Assembly: GCA_021018995.1 (NCBI GenBank)
Contig: CM037596.1
Location: forward strand, 88,047,184 to 88,111,183
DNA: 64,000 nucleotides
Direction of reading: 5' to 3'
Origin: Chloranthus sessilifolius
Lineage: Eukaryota; Streptophyta; Magnoliopsida; Chloranthales; Chloranthaceae
Below, piece after piece: positions 1 to 10,960 of this stretch. Position numbers and translations under genes: made by a program. The notes below the pieces were generated by a model that saw only the letters and a program-made list of their open reading frames with translations, did no database searches and was not told where the DNA came from. Position 1 is the stretch's first letter. Each line of letters starts with the position of its first letter.

Positions 1-200
1 CTTTCTCTCAATCTTTCTTGTTCTCTTAGATCTTGATCTTGATGATCTCGATCTTCTTCATTATGCTGCCTACTACTACTGCCCCCTGGGGCCTCAGTAC
101 CTCCTAAAGGCACTCTATTAGTAGGAGATATGTAGCCATCTCCACTACGTAGACTTCTTTGATTGCCTCCCCTTGGTCGGCCTCTTCCTCTAGACGACAT
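1..200 (-). pseudogene. gag N-terminus of element A (partial)
   Basis: A minus-strand frame opens with ATG at 198-200 and stays open to the window edge. The product starts MSSRGRGRPRGG and goes on Ser/Gly/Asp/Glu-rich with a Gln/Glu/Arg-rich stretch. Gag proteins form the virus-like particle of the element; a basic RG-rich start is common in plant chromovirus gag. It begins about 90 bases after the primer binding site, the usual spacing. Too little is visible to find the capsid core or a zinc knuckle. Confidence 0.6.
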
Positions 201-289
201 TTGCGGCTGCATTTGAAACTAAAGTTTCGTTAGCAGAAGCCCCTATGTTCTGACGAAAGAACCCTTGTCAGAATTGCTAAAAGAAAATC

Positions 290-301
290 GCTTTGATACC
301 A
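290..301 (-). other. Primer binding site of A (tRNA-iMet type)
   Basis: Read on minus, this is TGGTATCAAAGC, a close but imperfect match to the 3' end complement of initiator methionine tRNA, used by most plant chromoviruses to prime minus-strand DNA. It lies two bases from the LTR end, as expected. Confidence 0.8.
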
Positions 302-561
302 ACTGTGACAGCCCGGATTTCGGCACCCCGAAACCCGTGCCATCAGCACGATCATCTTGACCGTGCCCTCTAGCTAAGCACGGAACACTGGTATATCAAG
401 CATAGAAAAGTATAATAAACGAGTTTGCAGAATTTAAATCTATATTAATTAACTTCCCAAAAGATGCTTCTACCTCATGCCTCTGCATGAATGGAGAATC
501 GATCCAACCATCGATGATAGAATCATCACGGATGGTTCGTCCCAAAAGAATAATCCTAACT

Positions 562-571
562 CCTTATATAC
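562..571 (-). promoter_or_regulatory. Likely TATA box of the A LTR
   Basis: Minus-strand GTATATAAGG lies about 260 bases before the 3' end of the LTR, a plausible place for the U3/R boundary. It is assigned by motif and position only. Confidence 0.45.
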
Positions 572-1754
572 ATGATTTTAAAAATCAAGGCTTGACATAC
601 CAAGCCGCATAAAACCTCTCCAAAATCCCTCAAAGTGGCAGTCCTCTAGGAGAAGTCCTCCGAGGTGGCTCCAACTCTCAAGAAGGTCCGACTCGGATCG
701 GCCTCTCAAGCCTCGCAATCGCTAATAGTGGACTCGACGTATAGTCTATAGGGTGAGCTACATCCTAGCTCAATAGGGAACGAACACAGTTGAACATATA
801 AATTATGACTCACATATATTCCATGATATGCTATGCATGATGTGTCTATGCAGTTGTTAATGAAGCAGTTAAAAAGTATTTTGTTTTACTGTTGATTACT
901 TATATTTTCATTTACTCATGAATGATCCTGAAAAGGCCTAAGGCAAAACTTAAACTTTCAACTTAAGTAATCCCCGAGCAATATAGCATCGAGCCCCGAT
1001 GAGATACCCATCATCGTCATCTATATAGACAGTTTTAACCGTATTCCCTGGGAATACAAATAGTACCCAAGCCCCTTTCCCCTGGGGATTGGTGGCGAGG
1101 TTTCACTTGTCTCAATCAACACCCCTGGGGTGTGCTTACTATGTACGGATAAGCCTCCGCACTGGCCTACGGTTTTGCCGCCGTATCGGTCACGGATATC
1201 CTGCCGTGTCAGTCGTGGATATCCCGCCACGTCGGTGGGGTACCCTATCAAACCTCAAATAACAAAAATATCGGTGCCTTACATATAGTTATTCACCGTA
1301 TAATTGTGCTATCTTATATCAGTTAGGCCCTATCAAACATGATTCAATCCTTGGATACATCCCTGGGATGTATCCATTTACTTGCATCACACCTGATGCT
1401 TTTATCTCTTTACTTCTTCATCCCCTGGGGATGGCTCATTATGATTACTCTTATGGATGTCATACGCACACACACTTCTCACAATTCTTAAGCAATTAAA
1501 CATTTGAATGGAAATCTATATCACTACATACATGCTCTTGTAAAATAAAGTACATGTTCAAGGTGTTCCCTACCTCAAGTCTTCATTTGATCAATGCATC
1601 AAGGTCCCACGTGGCTCCTTGTGCACAAGTCCACACGTACCACCTATGGTACCACATAACAGGTGAAACACATCACAAAGGATGCAATAAGGAAGGTATA
1701 AGATCCCCCAAGAATCTTAAAGTCAAACCCAAAAGTCAACATAATTTATGTCAG

Positions 1755-2340
1755 TCGATTAATCGAACTCCAAAATCGATTAATCGAATCTGATTCGATT
1801 AATCGATTTCCAAAATCGATTAATCGAAGGTCAATATCGATTAATCGAAGCAATTTCGATTAATCGGAATTCTCCTTTTCGCACAGTCCATTCTCGCTCA
1901 ATAATGAAGTTTTCATTGGATTAATCGAATTCAATTGCGATTAATCATAATTCTTCTTTTCGCAAAGTAATTTCACTGCTCGAATAATGAAGTTTTCATT
2001 CGACATCAATCCAATTTCGATTAATCAAATTCTTCTTTTCGCAAAGTAGACTCTCAACAATGAAGTTTCACAAGTTGATTAATCGATCCCAAATCGATTA
2101 ATCGAAAACTAAAATCGATTAATCGAAATCCCATTTCGATTAGTCGATTTTTCCTCAAGTCATTTCCTCCAACCCCCGGGTCCACGAGGTTCTCAAATGA
2201 TTAATCGATCTCAAATCGATTAATCGAATTCCAAAGTCGATTAATCAAATCAAATTCGATTAATCAAACCTTCAACTTCGCCAATTTCGATTAATCGAAA
2301 CCCAATTTCGATTAATCGAATTGTCGATTCAAATTTCTTT
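1755..2340. repeat. TCGATTAATCGA palindrome array in the A LTR
   Basis: The 12-base palindrome TCGATTAATCGA, with near copies, occurs at least fifteen times. In the first cluster the copies start at 1755, 1776, 1795, 1816, 1837 and 1856, a spacing of 19-21 bases, about two helical turns. Between clusters lie repeated bits such as TTCGCAAAGT and AATGAAGTTTTCA. The array is in U3, more than 1 kb upstream of the likely TATA box. No coding frame here looks real. Confidence 0.85.
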
Positions 2341-2802
2341 CGTTTCTTCCCAATCTTTTCCATACTTTTCCTCTATTTTCTAAGCCATTATCCTATGATT
2401 TTGACCCACATTCAACTACATCTTAACCCCTATAATCTATGCATTTTATTTACAAAAATCTTACCTTGAATAGATCTCAAGTTGATTTCAAATCTAGGGT
2501 TGGAAGGCTAGGGTTTCCAGCTTTGGTTCTAACGGATCCCTCGCATCGAATCCGGCGTTTTATTGCTTGAATCTCTCTTCCTCAACTAGCATTCACTCCT
2601 TGCATTAATCACTCTCTTCACTCTCTCTCTCTTCTTTACTCTCCTTCAACAACCAAAATACACATCTAGGGTTATTAAACCCTTTTATCTATCTCCCTCA
2701 TTGTGTGTTGAGCACATACACCGCAGTAGGTGTAAGTGACTTCTTATTTACATCACACACCACATAATCACTCAAATTATCACATCTCGTCCGTTCATCA
2801 CA

Positions 2803-3379
2803 TTCTATGCTTACTCATGATCTCCTGATTGGTCAAACTTGTGGCCAATCGGGCACGGATCCCGAGGTCATAGTTTTGCATGATTTTTCGAGTTATTACA
2901 TCCATGACTCTATCCCAAGCTTCAGATAATCTCTCATCTTCCTCCTGCGTAAAATCTGTGATTTCACGTCTGAGAGCATTCGTCTTCGCCATGGGGATGA
3001 ACTTTGACAGAAACTTTTTGACCATCTGATCCCAGGTAGTTATGGATCCCGATGGTAGAGAATTTAACCAGGCTTTTGCTTTATCCTTTATAGAGAAAGG
3101 AAACAAGCGCAACCTAACAGATTCTTCGCTGAAATTTTGGTATACAGATGAGCAGACTTCGACGAAGTCTTTAACGTGCTGGTAGGGATCTTCTCTCTCC
3201 ATGCCATGAAAGATTGGAAGAATTTGGATGACATTTGTACGGATTTCAAACCGGCCGCCAGGTGTGGCGGGGTATACAATGCATGATGGGGTATTTGTAG
3301 TGATTGGAGAAAACAGTTCTCTCAATGTTGGTTCTTCCTCTTGTCTTTGTTCGACTTGCCCATTCATGTTGTCAGTCAT
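2803..3379 (-). pseudogene. gag of element B, interrupted by A
   Basis: An open minus-strand frame of about 190 residues starts at 3379 with MTDNMNGQVEQRQEEEP. Residues 50-190 carry the retrotransposon gag capsid signature: F-x-G-x-x-x-EDPYQHVKDF, then LRLFPFSIKDKAKAWLNSLP, SITTWDQMVKKFLSKFIP, and a Gln/Glu-rich EAWDR stretch. This is the capsid core that assembles particles and packages the RNA. The sequence stops matching where the LTR of A begins. Family call is by motif; Athila gag proteins are the closest I know. Confidence 0.75.
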
Positions 3380-3616
3380 ATTGACTTCAGTGGATGATTC
3401 ACTTGAAAATTATTGCCTTGATCTAGCGTCCTTACGATTTGATCGACAAGCACGTTCGATCTCAGAATTTAAAGGCTCTAAAGTTCTTTCTTTAGAAGAC
3501 CTAGTATGCATGCAAATGACGCACATAGTGGAGGTTTCAGGAAGAAAGACCTCAAAAGAGAATTTTTTTTTATTTTTTTTTATTTTTTATTTTTTATTTT
3601 TTTATTTTTTTATTTT

Positions 3617-4175
3617 TTCAAAACACTCACAACAGTCGATCGATTGACTCTTTCATGTCAATCGATTGACAAAGCGGAGCTCACAACCACAGAACACAGT
3701 CGATCGATTGAGGAAGAATTCTCAATCGATTGACTGTTAAAAACACAAATCCCTATCCGACTTAATCAATATATATTTTTTAATTATTTTTTTATTTTTA
3801 TTTTTTTTCAAAACACTCACAACAGTCGATCGATTGACTCTTTCGTGTCAATCAATTGACAAAGTGGTGCTCACAACCACAGAACACAGTTGATCGATTG
3901 AGGAAGAATTCTCAATCGATTGATTGTTAAAAACACACAAATCCCTCTCCGACTTAATCAATTTAAAAAAAAAAAAAAATTAATTATTTATTTATTTTTA
4001 TTTTTTTAATTTTTTAAAACACTCACAACAGTCGATCGATTGACTCTTTCGTGTCAATCGATTGATAAAGTGGTGCTCACAACCACAGAACACAGTCGAT
4101 CGATTGAGGAAGAATTCTCAATCGATTGACTGTTAAAAACACACAAATCCCTATTCGAATTAATCAATTTTTTTT
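3617..4175. repeat. Three tandem ~190-200-bp units in the B leader
   Basis: Three direct copies start near 3617, 3808 and 4011. Each opens TTCAAAACACTCACAACAG, contains two pairs of a CAATCGATTG-type palindrome, and ends in an A/T-rich tract. Within each pair the palindromes are 22 bases apart (for example 3636/3658 and 3700/3722). The block lies between the primer site and gag, in the untranslated leader, where retroelements keep packaging and dimerisation signals. Confidence 0.9.
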
Positions 4176-4258
4176 TTTTTAGCAGGAATACTATTTTAAT
4201 CCCCAGAAATTTCTAAAATTAACTGTCTAATTCCTAAAAATTTAGATTTTCTTGATTT

Positions 4259-4278
4259 GATCCCTGACAGCGGCGCCA
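4259..4278 (-). other. Primer binding site of B (tRNA-Asp type)
   Basis: On minus the site reads TGGCGCCGCTGTCAGGGATC, resembling the TGGCGCCGTTGCCGGGGATC site typical of Athila elements. It lies six bases from the LTR end. Confidence 0.8.
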
Positions 4279-4724
4279 AAAACTTGATGTGAATTTTTAA
4301 TTGTGATGTTTTACTCGCAAGCGCACGAATCAGATTGTATATAGTGGGTGCAGAGTATGAGATCGTTCCCACGAGGATCAATGTAGAAAATCTAAAAAGA
4401 TAAAACAGTAATTCAAGAAATCTACCAAGATTTAACAGTACCCTACCAATATTATGATTTAGGCAGTTTTGTGAGATGATAATTACTGACTACAAAATAA
4501 AATTCAATTGATGATTCAAAAATAACAGGAAAGATGAAGAAGATGAAGATACTAAATCCTCCCATCTTTGGTTTGTCCTTCCCATAATACAAATCTAAGG
4601 ATTAATCTATGAGATATACCATTGAAGAAAAACATCTTTTATGGAAGATAAATGGTCAAACCGGATAGGTTCCACATTGCATCCCTGCAATTAGAACTTA
4701 ATTTTAGAGATGATTTTCATATAT

Positions 4725-5070
4725 AGATCTGGGATCAAGGGCATGGCTTGGCACACTTGATCTCAGATTTTAAATAAAAATCATCCCCAAAGTGGGTAAA
4801 AATTCCAACAAGAATACCACCATAGATCTGAGAGCAAGGGCATGGCTCGGCACACTTGATTTCAGATTTAGGGAGTAATTAAGATAAAATTACCATTACA
4901 GATCCAAGATCCAGGGCATGGCTCGGCACACTTGATCCCAAATTATAATCATAAGTAGATCCACACGATAAAAACAGAGAGATCATATAATAATGATTGG
5001 GATGAAATTCCCGTCACAGATCTGAGATCCCGGGCATGACTCGGCACACGTGATCCTAGTTAGTGGCAGG
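4725..5070. repeat. Sub-repeats in the B LTR
   Basis: Four copies of a segment reading AGATC...GGGCATGGCTCGGCACACTTGATC, about 75-120 bases apart, with GCATGG words near 4741, 4840, 4915 and 5034. Function unknown. Confidence 0.8.
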
Positions 5071-5514
5071 GATTTCATCCGTTCGTGATAGCACAACAAT
5101 CATAAAACAAAAATCTCATATTTCAATCCTAGATTTATATTATTAAAATTACATCCCTCGGATGAGAATCATTAGATCCCCATCCCTAAGAATTTAGCCA
5201 CACATATTGTAATTAAATGACATAAATAAATAATAAATGAAAAATAACATTAATTTAATTAATTAAAAATACCTCAACCTTCAATAGAAATTCTTTAATC
5301 CAAACTGAATCCACAAGTACGATGATCTTTAGAAACGAAATTAAAAATACTCTCTTCTAATATCTAAATTTAAACTAGGAATTAATTAAACAAAGATAAA
5401 TCTTGAAGAAAAGAATGCTAAAAAGGTTAAAGGAAAAAAACTCTTAAAAAGAAGAATAAAAATCTCTATCTCTCTTCTAAAATAAAAAATCTCCCTTTCC
5501 AAAACTCGTAGCTT

Positions 5515-5652
5515 CCTTTTTATATGGTCGACCAACCCAAACCCTAATAACCTCAATCGATTGAGAATTAAATCTCAATCGATTGACTTTTAAGTAGGGA
5601 CAAAGTTGTCTTCTCATGTCAATTGATTGACACTTAGTCCTCAATCGATTGA
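5515..5652 (-). promoter_or_regulatory. B LTR promoter: TATA box and upstream palindromes
   Basis: Minus-strand CCATATAAAAAGG (5515-5527) is a good TATA box. Upstream of it on minus, four TCAATCGATTGA-type palindromes start at 5553, 5575, 5619 and 5641: a 22-base register with one position empty. The same word fills the leader repeats of this element. A transcription factor array is the natural reading, not proven. Confidence 0.6.
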
Positions 5653-6042
5653 GATCTAAGGGACAAAGCAATTTCCGCCGCCCAACTTTGTATTAGACAC
5701 TTCCTCGGTATTTTGGCTATAACTTTATGTCCAAAAGTTGGATTGAGGCGATTCTTATGGTGTTGGAAAGTTGACGACGAGTTCTACAACATATATGTTT
5801 TAGAAATTTCATGAATCTATGGTCTTGAAGGTTGAAACTGAGCTTCAAGTCATACCAAGTTTTCGATGACCCAAAGTTACAGTGTTTTGATATTATTTTC
5901 AGAATTCTTAGGCTATTTTACGCACTTGGATTATATTTACCTGAAACACTTCAAACCTAGTAATTCTCATCAGATAGCCTTCATCGGACGGCTAAATGTA
6001 GGTATTTAGGGGTGAAATATTATCATATTTCACTACTCATCA

Positions 6043-7140
6043 CGTGCGATTCTCCCCTGGTAAACTTGAGTGTGACACAAGGCTAGGAGTCTCTTCTCGT
6101 TCAATAAGTTTAATTGTTCAAAGCGGGATCTCTCTCTTTCTGCTTCAGGTAGGCCTGATTCCATGAGGATTCAGAGCGAGGGTACTTCAACCTTTACCGG
6201 GAGGACGACCTCGGTTCTATACACAAGGGAGAATGGTGTTGCCCCTGTAGCAGTACTGATAGACGTTCTATAGGCCCAAAGCGTGAAGGGTAACTACTCG
6301 CTCTAATCTTTGTAAGTGATTACCATCTTCTCCAGAATGCAGACTAGAGTTTTATTGGCCGCCTCTATAGCTCCGTTCGTCTGAGGCCTATATGGGGATG
6401 ATCGATGATGCTTGATCTGAAATTGCTCACACAAGGCCTGGATGCGCTTATTAGTGAAATTAGTGCTATTATCAGTGATGATATCCTTGGGCATGCCGAA
6501 TCTGCAAATGATGTTGTTTTTGATGAACTTCTCAACGTGACTGGCCGTGATGTTGGCAAATGACGCCACTTCTACCCACTTGGTGAAGTATTCAATGGCG
6601 ATGAAGATGAACCGATGTCCGTTTGATGCTTTTGGATTAATCATTCCGACAACGTCGAGGCTCTAGGTAGCAAATAGCCAAGGAGTGGTCATGCAGTGAA
6701 GATCAAGGGCAGGAGCCTGTATCAGACTGGAGTGTTCTTGACACTTGTAGCATTTTTGAACATGTTTGCAACAATTCGATTCCAAGGTGGTCCAAAAGTA
6801 TCCCTGCCGTAGGATTTTCTTAGCGAGCATGTGACCGTTGACGTGGGCTCCGCATACTCCCTCATGGATTTCTTTCATAATATTGACGGCATCACTTTCA
6901 GTGAGGCACCTGAGTAAGATGCTATTGTATGATCGCTTGTAGAGGCATTCCCCGCAAATGATGTAACCTGCCGCTAAATGTTGAATGGTTCGTCGGTCTG
7001 TCTTGGATGTACCCTCTGGGAAAGTTAGGGTCTCGAGGAAATTCTTGATATCTGAGAACCAAGGTGGCTCATCATCAGGCTTTGTAGGTTCCTCAATCTA
7101 GAGGCAGAAGGCCGATTCATTCCTCTGTTCGATCATGATC
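6043..7140 (-). pseudogene. Integrase of C
   Basis: The integrase inserts the cDNA into host DNA. The region around 6663-6878 has the zinc-binding H2C2 module (EIHEGVCGAH ... CYKCQEH). The catalytic core follows at 6303-6644, with FTKWVE, ITDN and SPYRPQTNGAIEAANK, the last including the glutamate region of the DDE core. The linker from the second RNase H precedes it (6880-7140). At the left, homology to the integrase C-terminus of D (CHTQVYQG region) runs into the LTR of B. Broken several times. Confidence 0.85.
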
Positions 7141-7570
7141 GGCTTCATCTCAACACCATAGGGGATTTCAATCATTGACGCCAAAGTTGCTAATGCGTCG
7201 GCAAAGCAATTCCTTATCCGGGGGACGTATGAGAAAGTCACATCTCGGAAAGAAGCTATCAGATCCTCGAGGTGTTTGTGATAGGGGATCAGTTTCTCAT
7301 CTTTCGTCTTTTAGTCACCATTCGTCTGGCATATGATTAACTGTGAATCGCCAAATATTCGAAGGAGAGTTACATTCAGATCGAGAGCTACTTGTAGACC
7401 AGCGGCGCAAGCTTCATACTCAGCCATATTGTTAGTGCAGGGGAAGTTGAGTTTGATAGAGACCGGTACATGGGATCCTTTTGGTGAAATTAGGATGGCG
7501 CCAACTCCTTGGCCCTCGACATGCGATGCCCCATCAGAGTGCATTACCCAGGATTCCTCAGTTTCCTCCG
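7141..7570 (-). pseudogene. Second, archaeal-type RNase H (aRNH) of C
   Basis: Residues reading SDGASHVEGQGVGAILISP, then CTNNMAEYEACAAGLQ and FGDSQLIICQTNG show an RNase H fold with the conserved Asp, Glu and Asp positions. This extra domain sits between the standard RNase H and the integrase, the diagnostic arrangement of Tat elements. The role proposed for the family is removal of RNA from RNA/DNA hybrids. Broken. Confidence 0.85.
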
Positions 7571-9000
7571 TATCCTCTTCTGTCATGAATAGGATGCCCT
7601 CATCGGGGAATTCAGTCTTTAGAGGCTCGTAGTCAGGCAGAGGGTTCTTAGCAAGATGATCAGTGAGCGCCTGCCCTTTGATCGATTTCTGAGTGATGTA
7701 CGTGATGTCGAATTCAGATAATAAAAGTTGCCATCGTGCAGTTCGGCCAGTGAGAGCAGGTTTCTCGAATAGGTACTTCAATGGATCCATCCGTGCTAGA
7801 AGTAGAACAACTTGGGATAACAGGTAGTGTCGAAGTCTTTGAGTAGCCCACACGAGCCCTAGGCATGCCTTCTCCAGATGAGCATAGCGCGTCTCATAAT
7901 CAGTGAACTTCTTGCTCAAGTAGTAGATGGCATGTTCTCTTCTTCCTGTCTCATCATGCTGTCCTAGCACACAATCCATGGAAAACTCTGTCGTAGACAG
8001 GTACAGTATCAGGGGTCTACCAGGTACAAGTGGTACCAATACTGGAGGACTTAGGAGGTAACCCTTGATTTTGTCAAATGCAGCTTTGCAGTCATCATTC
8101 CACTCAACTGGTGAATCCTTTCTTTGTAGTTTGAAGATCAGGGCGCATATCGGAGTTAACTATGCAATGAACCGACTGATGTACTGGATTCTGTCTAAAA
8201 AGCCTCTGACCTCCTCCTTTGTAGATGGCGGCGACATTTCAGTGATGGCCTTGATCTTGGTCGGATCAACCTCAATCCCTCTCTTACTGACAATAAAGCC
8301 TAATAGTTTTCCTGACATAGCGCCGAATGCGCACTTTTGGGGATTCAACCGCAACCTGTGCTTTCTCAACCTCTCGAACAACTTCTGAAGGTTTACCAAG
8401 CGGTCATCCCTTTCTGGCGATTTGGCAATCATATCATCGACATACACTTCGATCTCTAGGTACATCATGTTGTGGAATAGGGCCGTCATTGCTCTTTGGT
8501 ATGTTGCCCCAGCATTCTTGAGCTCGAATGGCATCACCTTGTAGCAGAAGGTACCCCAGGGAGTGATGAACGCAGTCTTTTCTTGGTTGGCCTCTGCCAT
8601 CTTAATCTGATTATAGCCCGAGAATCTGTCCATGAATGAGAGCATTCCGTACTTAGCAGTGTTATCGACCAAGATATCGATGTGGGGTAATGGAAAGTCG
8701 TCCTTAGGGCTTGTCCTGTTGAGATTTCAGAAATCAATGCACATTCGAACCTTCCCATCCTTCTTTGGTACGGGGACGCTATTGGCCAGCCACTGCGGGT
8801 ACTTGGATACCATGAAAAACCCTGCATCGTACTGCTTAATGACCTCGTCCTTCACCTTCAACATCCATTCAGGTCGAAGGCATCTCAGCTTCTGTTTAAC
8901 CGGCTTAATATCAAGGTAGAGTGGCAGCTCATGCTCAACCAGATCGGTATCCAAACCAGGCATGTCTTCATACGACCATGCGAAGTCATCTTGGTATGAC
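7571..9000 (-). pseudogene. Reverse transcriptase and RNase H of C
   Basis: RT copies the element RNA into DNA; the RNase H removes the template. From the N-terminus: an upstream extension ending in the SYEDMPGLD motif, KKDGKVRMCIDF, FSGYNQIKMA, TFCYKVMPF, then the active-site stretch VYVDDMIAKS, GFIVSKRGIEVDP and the thumb motif around GFL. RNase H follows (YYLSKKFTDYETRYAHLEK, RLRHYLLS, RMDPLKYLFEKP). The wording matches Ogre pol proteins. Broken a few times. Confidence 0.9.
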
Positions 9001-9796
9001 CAAAGGAAGTCTATCATACTCTTTCTCTCCGCAGGGGACAGCGATGTTCCAATTTTGGTGATTCTAGGAGCCTCTTTGGTGCCCAAATTGATGTCCTCCA
9101 TCTCTTCGACGATCGGGGTCGAGCCATGCTCAAAATCGATAAATTGTTTGAGGAGCTCATTGGGGAGCGCATCGATTTGACCTTCCTCGTCCAAGCTTGT
9201 GACTCCTACCTCTTCTTGTATTTCTACAGGAAAGGGGTCGGCTTCACGCGGGATGAGTATCACGACATCATTTTCAATTTTATTAAGAGTTTTAAAGGAA
9301 AATATTTTTGGAATTTGTAATTTTTCGGAAGTCAGCCCCTGGCGAGGTGGATCTCTATATATACAGGGTAGAGTGTCCTAGAGGCTAACCTTGCTTTTTA
9401 CAGGTTGTTTTTTTCTTTGGAGAGCCGGCCCCACATTCACGGCATTTGACGACTCCCAGGAGTTGGGGCAAAGATGCCCAGTTACTTACCTGTGAGGCCT
9501 GACCTTTACCCCTTTGGTTGGAAACGACATCGATAGGATCTTGCAGTTCCTCCCTCAGCGTATTTATGGAGGGATCCTCTGGGACCCTGTCCTCTATGGT
9601 TAGGATGGGCCCAAAGTGGCTGGTGTTAGAGGGACGGGTGAACCGGGGGATATCCTCCTCAAATAAGGAGAGGGCGGCTAAGTCCACCTCGAGGTCTGGG
9701 GGGGGGGTGATGTAAGGGTAGGTAGGATGGGCGGAAACAGGCTTGTGTGGGGTTACCCTTGTCTCCCCATTCAGATAATCTTTACCACCCCGGCGC
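9001..9796 (-). other. Protease-RT spacer of C, with the Ogre intron position
   Basis: Between protease/G-patch and RT lies a poorly conserved spacer. It contains a loosely coding part (around 9385-9687, with homology in D) and an A-rich stretch on minus at about 9270-9340. Ogre elements are known to splice out an intron between protease and RT, and this is the matching position. I did not fix the splice sites. Confidence 0.5.
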
Positions 9797-10960
9797 TCAT
9801 AAAGGTTTGACAGATGTGGGGTCGGGCGGAGTTTCTTCTTCCAGGTTGATTCCTCTAGCCCTGGCGACTGCTGTGGCTCTTATCTTTTCTTTAGCCTCTC
9901 TGATTTCTTCTTCGACGGGCCTATAACCCAGGCCAAATTTGGTTTGCTGTCCCTTAGCCCTGACGGGGTCTCTTCTTCCTTGAAGGCGCGGGCCCAGCCC
10001 TTTCCATTTTTGGTGGCCCCATTTGTGGAGCATGAACACAGCTGCATCCATTCCTATCCCAATTTTAGCAGGGGTTTTTCAGGCGACTCGAGGGTAACGG
10101 CTGAAAAGTCATACTCAAATCGATGAAGATCGGTGTCATCTACTGTATGCGGCATGTTAAGCACTTTCAGATTCTCAATATGTAGGGTGCTCCGCTCCCT
10201 GTCTTCTCTGCGCTCACCTACGATGGTGACGATTTTTCTGCCTGAGATGAATTGGAGTTTTTGGTGTAGAGTTGATGGTATTGCTCCGATCTCATGTAGC
10301 CACGGCCAGCCCAATAGTAGATTAAGACTTAATGTCCATCACCTGAAAGGGGACGGTGAAGGTTTGCGGTTCGATGATCAGGTTGAGGTCTACTTCTCCT
10401 ATAATTTCTCTCTTGGTGTTGTCGAATCCCTTGGCGCTTGTTATGGATGGTCGGAAGGTGTTGGGGTTCGCACCGATTTTGATTGCCGTTCTTAGAGGGC
10501 ATACGTTTAGTGCCGACCCATTGTCTATTAAGAATAATGGCACCACCAGGTTCCCTATTTCCACTGTTATATTTAGGGGCTTAGAGTGGTTGTTCTCCTC
10601 GAGCGACAGGTCCGCATCAGTGAATGAGATGGCATTTGGGGTCAATACTTGCCCAATTATTTCTCCCACCTCATCTGAGAATACGTGGGTGGAAACATGT
10701 GCGTCTTTGAGTGCTCCCATTAAGGCTTGAAAGTGGAGAGGGGATGTGATTAACAAATCTTACATAGTAATATGTGCGGGTGTTCTCTTGAGCTGTGTCT
10801 CCAACACATGCTCTCTGGCCATTTTCTCAAAGGGGTTCCCTGCGGCCTGCTCTTTCTTCTTGTCTTCTTCTCTGACGACCCTTGATGCTTCTGGCTGTGT
10901 GGAAATCCTACCAGATCGGGTAATAAATTTAACAGTCTCCTCTCGGTTGTAACCAACATT
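9797..10960 (-). pseudogene. Protease followed by a G-patch-like domain, C
   Basis: Protease (about 10054-10960): an aspartic retropepsin that would cut gag-pol. The active-site loop region is IDNGSALNVCPL, preceded by ISFTDADL and followed by the flap region FTVPFQVMDI and GWPWLHEIGA. The next block (9797-10051) reads MLHKWGHQKWKGLGPRLQGR ... KFGLGYRP, a glycine pattern like G-patch domains, which bind RNA or helicases. The same pairing occurs in D and E. Broken at several points. Confidence 0.75.

Larger units (their letters stand above)
1..2802 (-). mobile_element. Element A: Tekay/Del-like chromovirus, 5' end only
   Basis: The visible part holds a gag start, a primer binding site and a complete 5' LTR, in minus orientation; everything downstream of the gag start lies left of the window. 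A long LTR (about 2.5 kb), an initiator-Met-type primer site and a gag beginning with Ser/Arg/Gly-rich residues fit the Tekay (Del) group of plant chromoviruses, but no RT or chromodomain is visible to prove it. The element interrupts the gag of element B, so it is younger than B. Whether the whole element is broken cannot be judged from here. Confidence 0.75.
304..2802 (-). repeat. 5' LTR of element A
   Basis: About 2.5 kb. The ends are TGTGA...TCACA, giving the short terminal inverted repeat of an LTR: plus-strand start TGTGACAGCCCGG at 304, end TTCATCACA at 2802. The primer binding site abuts the 304 side, which makes this the 5' LTR of a minus-strand element. It contains a TATA-like box (562-571), CCCCTGGGG-type words around 1070-1430, and a dense array of TCGATTAATCGA words (1755-2340). 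The target duplication cannot be checked because the other end is outside the window. Confidence 0.8.
2803..6042 (-). mobile_element. Element B: Athila-like Ty3/gypsy, 5' portion
   Basis: Minus-strand element with 5' LTR, primer binding site, repeat-rich leader and the first part of gag. The rest lies left of the window beyond inserted element A. The gag sequence and the TGGCGCCG primer site fit the Athila/Tat (OTA) branch, with Athila the better match. B interrupts the integrase end of element C, so it is younger than C and older than A. The visible gag looks whole up to the insertion of A. Confidence 0.75.
4285..6042 (-). repeat. 5' LTR of element B
   Basis: About 1.76 kb with ends TGATG...CATCA (plus-strand start TGATGTGAATTTT, end CACTACTCATCA). 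The primer site on the 4285 side makes it the 5' LTR. It contains four imperfect copies of a GGCATGGCTCGGCACACTTG repeat, a TATA box with a cluster of CAATCGATTGA words just upstream, and at 5705-5800 a block also found in the LTRs of C and D (ATAACTTT ... TTGGATTGAGGCGAT ... TTGGAAAG). Right of 6042 the integrase region of C resumes. Confidence 0.85.

Noticed and set aside
1554-1793. Plus-strand frame in the A LTR
   Set aside because: Lies in an LTR and ends in the palindrome array; no domain.
1755-2340. Regular short repeats resembling a CRISPR array
   Set aside because: Repeats are 12-base palindromes with 7-10-base gaps inside an LTR of a plant element; there are no unique 25-40-base spacers and no cas genes.
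3228-3733. Plus-strand frames opposite the gag start of B
   Set aside because: They overlap the real gag on the other strand and run into A/T tracts coding for Phe and Leu runs.
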